Source of the DNA: Pseudomonadota bacterium
Lineage (GTDB): Bacteria; Pseudomonadota; Alphaproteobacteria; Rhizobiales; Xanthobacteraceae
DNA length: 9,602 nucleotides
NCBI GenBank assembly: GCA_023405565.1
Contig: JAEXXW010000587.1
Span: 1-9,602 of the forward strand
Direction: 5' to 3'
The notes beneath the pieces are model-generated. The model saw only the letters and a list, made by a program, of their open reading frames with translations. It did no database searches and was not told the DNA's origin. This document shows, in pieces, positions 6,290 to 9,602 of this stretch. Each line of letters starts with the position of its first letter. Within the stretch, counting starts at the first letter, position 1. Both the position numbers and the translations under genes were made by a program.

Positions 6290-7120
6290 ATGATGTTCAG
6301 CTTTCCTGCCAGCGAGCTGGCCTTGCTCGCGTTGGCCATCGTGACCGGCGGTGTGCTGACCGGTCTTCTGGCCGGTTTGTTCGGAGTCGGCGGCGGCGCG
6401 ATCATCGTGCCGGTGCTCTACGAGATATTCAGCTTCATGGGTGTTGCCGACGACATCCGCATGCAGCTTTGCGTCGGCACATCGCTCGCGATCATTATTC
6501 CAACATCGATCCGGTCTTTCGCAGCTCATCGGGCGCGAGGCAATTTGCCGGTTGGCATTCTGAAAATCTGGATTGCTCCGATCATCGTCGGTGTCATTGT
6601 GGGCGGCCTTTTGGCGGCTGTCGCACCGTCGTCTGTCTTCAAAAGCGCTTTCGCTGTGATGGCGCTTTTGTTGAGCGCCAAGTTTCTCTTCGCGAAGAGC
6701 ACATGGCGCCTTGGCGAGACCTTGCCTGGCAAGCCATTGATGTGGCTCTACGGAGCTTTCATTGGTCTCTATTCGGCATTGATGGGCGTCGGTGGCGGGG
6801 CGGTGGCAATCGTCGTGATGACGCTGTACGGGCAACCGATTCATAACGCTGTGGGCATATCGGCTGGCATTGGCGTCATTATCTCGCTGGTCGGAACCGT
6901 CGGCTTCATCATCGCCGGCTTGCCGCACCAGGACCTCATGCCACCGTTGTCGTTCGGTTATGTCTCGCTGATTGGCTTTGCGCTGATGAGTCCGGCCAGT
7001 GCCTTTTTTGCTCCTTACGGCGCGGCGATCGCGCACCGGCTGTCGCGAAGACATCTCGAAATCGCGTTCGGGATTTTCCTGTTTCTGATCGCCCTTCGCT
7101 TCATCATCAGCTTGATCTAA
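6290..7120 (+). CDS. TauE/SafE family membrane permease (sulfite exporter-like)
   Basis: This 276-residue inner-membrane protein belongs to the TauE/SafE family, members of which export sulfite, sulfoacetate or related organic anions. Some are of unknown substrate. About eight hydrophobic helices are visible. The family's internal duplication is clear: FGVGGGAIIVPVL (31-43) in the first half and MGVGGGAVAIVVM (165-177) in the second, with the paired segments CVGTSLAIIIP (61-71) and AVGISAGIGVI (187-197). An arginine-rich cytoplasmic loop RSFAAHRARGNLP lies between helices in the first half. The actual substrate cannot be read from sequence, and no sulfur-metabolism gene is adjacent. It follows dusA closely and converges with the aspartic protease gene; the two stop codons are separated by only 15 bases. 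ATG 6293 is a slightly better start than 6290. Confidence 0.93.
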   Translation: MMFSFPASELALLALAIVTGGVLTGLLAGLFGVGGGAIIVPVLYEIFSFMGVADDIRMQLCVGTSLAIIIPTSIRSFAAHRARGNLPVGILKIWIAPIIVGVIVGGLLAAVAPSSVFKSAFAVMALLLSAKFLFAKSTWRLGETLPGKPLMWLYGAFIGLYSALMGVGGGAVAIVVMTLYGQPIHNAVGISAGIGVIISLVGTVGFIIAGLPHQDLMPPLSFGYVSLIGFALMSPASAFFAPYGAAIAHRLSRRHLEIAFGIFLFLIALRFIISLI

Positions 7121-7135
7121 CCAGGATGCGTCCCG

Positions 7136-7846
7136 TCAGGGATAGCCGCGCATGATCAGCTTGTCGCCGCGAACCTCCCAGCTCTCCAGCCGGTTCAGGA
7201 AGCTCATGCCAAGCAGGCTTGTTCGCAATTGCCCCGGTTGCGCGATGAGGGCCGGGACCGAGCGTTCGACAAGTCCTCCGACACCGATCCGGTCGAGTGT
7301 GACGGACGCAGCCTTCGTCCGGCCATTCGCGGTATCGACTGTCACGTTGTAATTGAGGACTTCGAGCGGCAGGCCTGCCGCCTTGGCCGCTTCCTGGGTC
7401 AGCACAACGGCGCTTGCGCCGGTATCGAGGACCATGGGGATGGTGCCGCCATTCACATGCGTGGTGACATTGAATTCGCCAACGCGTCCGCGCGCGATTT
7501 CGACAACACGTCCGGCCGTGGCCGCGCGGCCCGGCACAAGTTCGGCCATCACGCGATCGTACACGGTGCGCAGTTCGAAACGGTAAGTGTAGCCAAGCGC
7601 CAGCACGAGACCGAGCATGACCCAGAACAGCACGGCCTGGATGGCCTTTTCAAAGCGTTCGCGGAAGATCACCAGCACGCTGCCGCCGAGGAAAACCAGA
7701 AAGGCGATCTTGACGGTCAGCGAGGCGAAATCGTCAGTCGTGAGGCTGCCAATCGTTCCCTGTTCATGCCGCACGAACAGGATCAGCAACGAAAGCCCGA
7801 GACCTGCCAACAGCAGCCAAAGCATCCGGCTACGCAAGTGAACCAT
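7136..7846 (-). CDS. Membrane-anchored retropepsin-like aspartic protease (TIGR02281-type, clan AA)
   Basis: The 236-residue form has three predicted membrane helices (about 8-25, 44-61, 71-87), then a linker and a C-terminal single-lobe aspartic protease domain (about 117-236). The active-site motif is MVLDTGASAVVLT with catalytic Asp141, and the family's closing LLGMSFLNRLESWEV segment is at 211-225. Single-lobe proteases of this clan act as dimers. The substrate is unknown. The frame extends to 8071, but that part reads through the DUF1289 gene in another frame and gives a low-complexity N-terminus, so it was rejected. ATG 7846 overlaps the DUF1289 stop by 17 bases, implying translational coupling; a GAGG touches it, a spacing that is not ideal. 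ATG 7825 is an alternative. It belongs to the kinase-DUF1289-protease cluster. Confidence 0.88.
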   Translation of the reverse strand: MVHLRSRMLWLLLAGLGLSLLILFVRHEQGTIGSLTTDDFASLTVKIAFLVFLGGSVLVIFRERFEKAIQAVLFWVMLGLVLALGYTYRFELRTVYDRVMAELVPGRAATAGRVVEIARGRVGEFNVTTHVNGGTIPMVLDTGASAVVLTQEAAKAAGLPLEVLNYNVTVDTANGRTKAASVTLDRIGVGGLVERSVPALIAQPGQLRTSLLGMSFLNRLESWEVRGDKLIMRGYP

Positions 7847-8045
7847 CCTCACGCTGCGCCGCGACGGCTGTCCCGGCCGCAGTGGCGATTCGATCCGGCA
7901 ACAATGCCATGATGCGGCGGCGTTCGCTGCCGGACATTGCGCCCCAGCCTGCGATCTCCTCGATCGTGCGGCCACAGCCCCGGCACAGCCTTGAGCCGGG
8001 TTCCAGTACGCAAATTTTCTGGCAGGGTGTTTCGATGGATGCCAT
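7830..8045 (-). CDS. DUF1289 domain-containing small cysteine-rich protein
   Basis: This 71-residue protein begins MASIETPCQKICVLEP and carries four cysteines, Cys8-x3-Cys12-x8-Cys21-x2-Cys24, followed by GRTIEEIAGWGAMSGSERR and an IMALLPDRI helix. This is the DUF1289 (YdhL-like) pattern. The cysteines suggest a bound zinc or iron-sulfur cluster; no biochemical function is known to me. The open frame extends upstream to 8243, but that part is an arginine-rich shadow of the kinase C-terminus. Starting at 8045 gives the family's usual N-terminus, though the ribosome site is weak. The Ala/Thr-rich tail after about residue 55 is not conserved. It lies 55 bases after the kinase and overlaps the protease gene by 17 bases, so the three are probably one transcript. 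Confidence 0.88.
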   Translation of the reverse strand: MASIETPCQKICVLEPGSRLCRGCGRTIEEIAGWGAMSGSERRRIMALLPDRIATAAGTAVAAQREDGSLA

Positions 8046-8100
8046 GTCGATTGGCTCGTCCGCCGCACCATAGGCGCGGGTCCGCAAAAGGCAACGTCTT

Positions 8101-9602
8101 CTAGGCGTTGCGGCCTGCAATGGAAGGGCTGCGACGGTTGTTGCGCTCTTCGATCGGTTGCGCCTGTTCCTTGGGTTGGAGAGCCGGCGCGGGCTCGGAG
8201 AGGGGCGCCAGGGCTGCCATGACGCGTTCTGGCGGTAACGCAATGATGACTTCTGTTCCGACGCGCAGCTTTGACTTCAATGTGAATGTGCCGCCGTGCA
8301 GGTCGACAAGGCTTTTTGCGATGGGCAGGCCAAGACCGGCGCCTTGTTCCGCCGACTTGATCGCATTCGAGCCCTGACCGAACGAGGCCAGGACGACCGG
8401 GATTTCGTCTTCGGGGATGCCGGGACCTGTATCCTTGACGCTGAAATATTGCCCACCTGACGCGGTCCAGCCGACCTTGACCCAGAGCTCGCCGCCCTGA
8501 GGGGTGAACTTGATCGCATTCGAGAGCAGATTGAGGGCGATCTGGCGCAGCGCCCGCTCGTCGGCCCAGACCCGAGGCAGGTCGGGCTCGAAATTCTCAT
8601 GGATCGTGATCAGACGGTTCTTGGCACGCAGTTTCACGAGGTGATGGCAATCCTCGACCACGCCGATCAGCGACACGGCTTCCTCGTTCAGCTCGTAACG
8701 GCCGGCCTCGATGCGCGACAGATCGAGGATTTCATTGATCAAGCCGAGCAGATGCTGGCCGGAATCGTGAATGTCGTTCGAATAGTCCTTGTAGGCCGGC
8801 ACCGTATGCGCGCCGAAAATCTCGTTCTTCATGACTTCGGAAAAGCCGAGAATGGCATTCAGCGGCGTCCGCAACTCGTGACTCATCTGCGCAAGGAAGC
8901 GCGATTTCGAAATATTGGCGGCTTCCGCGCGATGGCGTGCCTCATCCGAAATGATCTTGGCCTGCTCCAACTCGCCGATCAGCATGTCCTTTTCGGCGCG
9001 GGCTTGCAGAGTCTGCAGCGCCGATGAGTAGAGGCGGTGGGCGAGCAGCAGGAAATAGCCTTCGGCCGTGACGGCCATCGCGGCCAGGATATATTCATGC
9101 AGATTGCCCTTGAGCACGAAATTCAGGGCAACCGCACATGTGACCGGCAGCGTTGCGGCGAACACAGCGATCGGAACGCTGAACGCCAGCATGCTGGACA
9201 CGGCGACCACCAGCAGCATCACGAACAGCATGAACGTCCCGGTGCCTTCGACGACGCCGATCGGCTGCACGAGATTGAACATCCAGGCGAGACCGAAGAG
9301 AAGGTCCAGCATGACAAAACGCAGGCGCCAGGATTTGATATTCACCTCGGCTTCAGGCGTCGCCAGAAATTGCCGGCATTTGCTCACGATGAGCGCGTGA
9401 ATGATCAGGACGCCGACTGTCCAGACGGCAGCGGTCGTCGGACCGGTCCAGAGGCCGGACAGGAAGCCGACAGTAATGACCAGCAGCAATACGACCAGGG
9501 AGGCCGACAGCCGGTTTTGCGCGAACATGCGCATCAATTCGTAATCGAAAGCCGGCCGTGTTCCGGTGGTCGAGGTCAACCGGTCACGGGCATCGCGGAC
9601 AC
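8101..9602 (-). CDS. Membrane sensor histidine kinase, PleC/DivJ/PdhS-like, 5' end outside the window
   Basis: Numbering from the TTG at 9579, the N-terminus has about six hydrophobic helices between 26 and 182 with little periplasmic sequence, then a short coiled linker (about 185-225). The HisKA dimerisation domain has FLAQMSHELRTPLNAI with phospho-acceptor His234. The ATPase domain shows the N box NLLSNAIKFT (350-359), G1 DTGPGI (383-388) and G2 GAGLGL (413-418). The GFSEVMKNEIFG and YKDYSNDIHDSGQHLL segments resemble alphaproteobacterial PleC/DivJ/PdhS kinases that act on DivK; this target is inference. No PAS, HAMP or receiver domain is visible. A Pro/Ala/Gln-rich tail follows 450. The frame stays open to the window edge with no in-frame ATG or GTG, reading VRDARDR before the TTG, so the true start probably lies outside. 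It is probably the first gene of the minus-strand cluster. Confidence 0.93.
   Translation of the reverse strand, partial: VRDARDRLTSTTGTRPAFDYELMRMFAQNRLSASLVVLLLVITVGFLSGLWTGPTTAAVWTVGVLIIHALIVSKCRQFLATPEAEVNIKSWRLRFVMLDLLFGLAWMFNLVQPIGVVEGTGTFMLFVMLLVVAVSSMLAFSVPIAVFAATLPVTCAVALNFVLKGNLHEYILAAMAVTAEGYFLLLAHRLYSSALQTLQARAEKDMLIGELEQAKIISDEARHRAEAANISKSRFLAQMSHELRTPLNAILGFSEVMKNEIFGAHTVPAYKDYSNDIHDSGQHLLGLINEILDLSRIEAGRYELNEEAVSLIGVVEDCHHLVKLRAKNRLITIHENFEPDLPRVWADERALRQIALNLLSNAIKFTPQGGELWVKVGWTASGGQYFSVKDTGPGIPEDEIPVVLASFGQGSNAIKSAEQGAGLGLPIAKSLVDLHGGTFTLKSKLRVGTEVIIALPPERVMAALAPLSEPAPALQPKEQAQPIEERNNRRSPSIAGRNA

Noticed and set aside
5455..6405. 316-codon minus-strand frame opposite dusA
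   Set aside because: No motif; the plus strand carries all DusA signatures.
6263..7054. 263-codon minus-strand frame opposite the TauE/SafE gene
   Set aside because: Very hydrophilic low-complexity translation that mirrors codons of membrane helices; treated as a shadow.
7131..7142. TCCC-GTCA-GGGA hairpin between the TauE/SafE and protease genes as a bidirectional terminator
   Set aside because: Only four pairs, no T tract on either side, and it overlaps the protease coding end.
7102..7163. 13-base near-identical direct repeat (CATCATCAGCTTG and CATGATCAGCTTG) at the ends of the two convergent genes
   Set aside because: Both copies are explained by coding sequence in different genes and strands; one mismatch over 13 bases at this distance may be chance.
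7229..7912. 227-codon plus-strand frame opposite the aspartic protease
   Set aside because: No motif, and it overlaps a gene with an intact DTGAS active site on the other strand.
7847..8071. Upstream extension of the aspartic protease to the ATG at 8071
   Set aside because: The added residues run through the DUF1289 gene in a different frame and look like an out-of-frame translation.

Overview
The window reads like a stretch of chromosome from an alphaproteobacterium of the Hyphomicrobiales (Rhizobiales), most plausibly near Bradyrhizobium, Afipia, Rhodopseudomonas or Nitrobacter. This rests on GC-rich coding sequence, tight gene packing, and the mix of a DusA-type dihydrouridine synthase, a DUF1289 protein, a three-helix membrane aspartic protease of the TIGR02281 type and a PleC/DivJ/PdhS-like histidine kinase. 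No search was run, so the taxonomic call is inference. I see no tRNA, rRNA, insertion sequence, CRISPR array, phage gene or attachment site.

Layout from left to right. Positions 1-819 (+) hold the 3' part of an unrecognised gene that starts before the window; its protein carries two copies of a module of about 79 residues. Positions 820-1083 are non-coding and contain a nested inverted repeat (860-901) and a candidate promoter (1028-1056). Positions 1084-3012 (+) encode a GAF-GGDEF-EAL cyclic-di-GMP enzyme. A zinc-dependent alcohol dehydrogenase (3077-4093, -) and a LysR-type regulator (4253-5146, +) are divergently transcribed from a shared 159-base region with two dyad symmetries; this is the usual arrangement of a LysR regulator and its target. 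dusA (5248-6255, +) is followed 34 bases later by a TauE/SafE-family permease (6290-7120, +). Converging on that pair from the right is a minus-strand cluster: a membrane histidine kinase that runs off the right edge (8101-9602), a small four-cysteine DUF1289 protein (7830-8045) and the membrane aspartic protease (7136-7846), the last two overlapping by 17 bases.

Functionally this is mostly ordinary regulation and housekeeping: second-messenger turnover, one locally regulated oxidoreductase, tRNA modification, anion export, and a signalling/proteolysis cluster. I found no convincing new multi-gene system. The items most worth a second look are the two-module protein at the left edge, the nested inverted repeat after it, the dyads between the dehydrogenase and its regulator, and the conserved-looking kinase-DUF1289-protease order.
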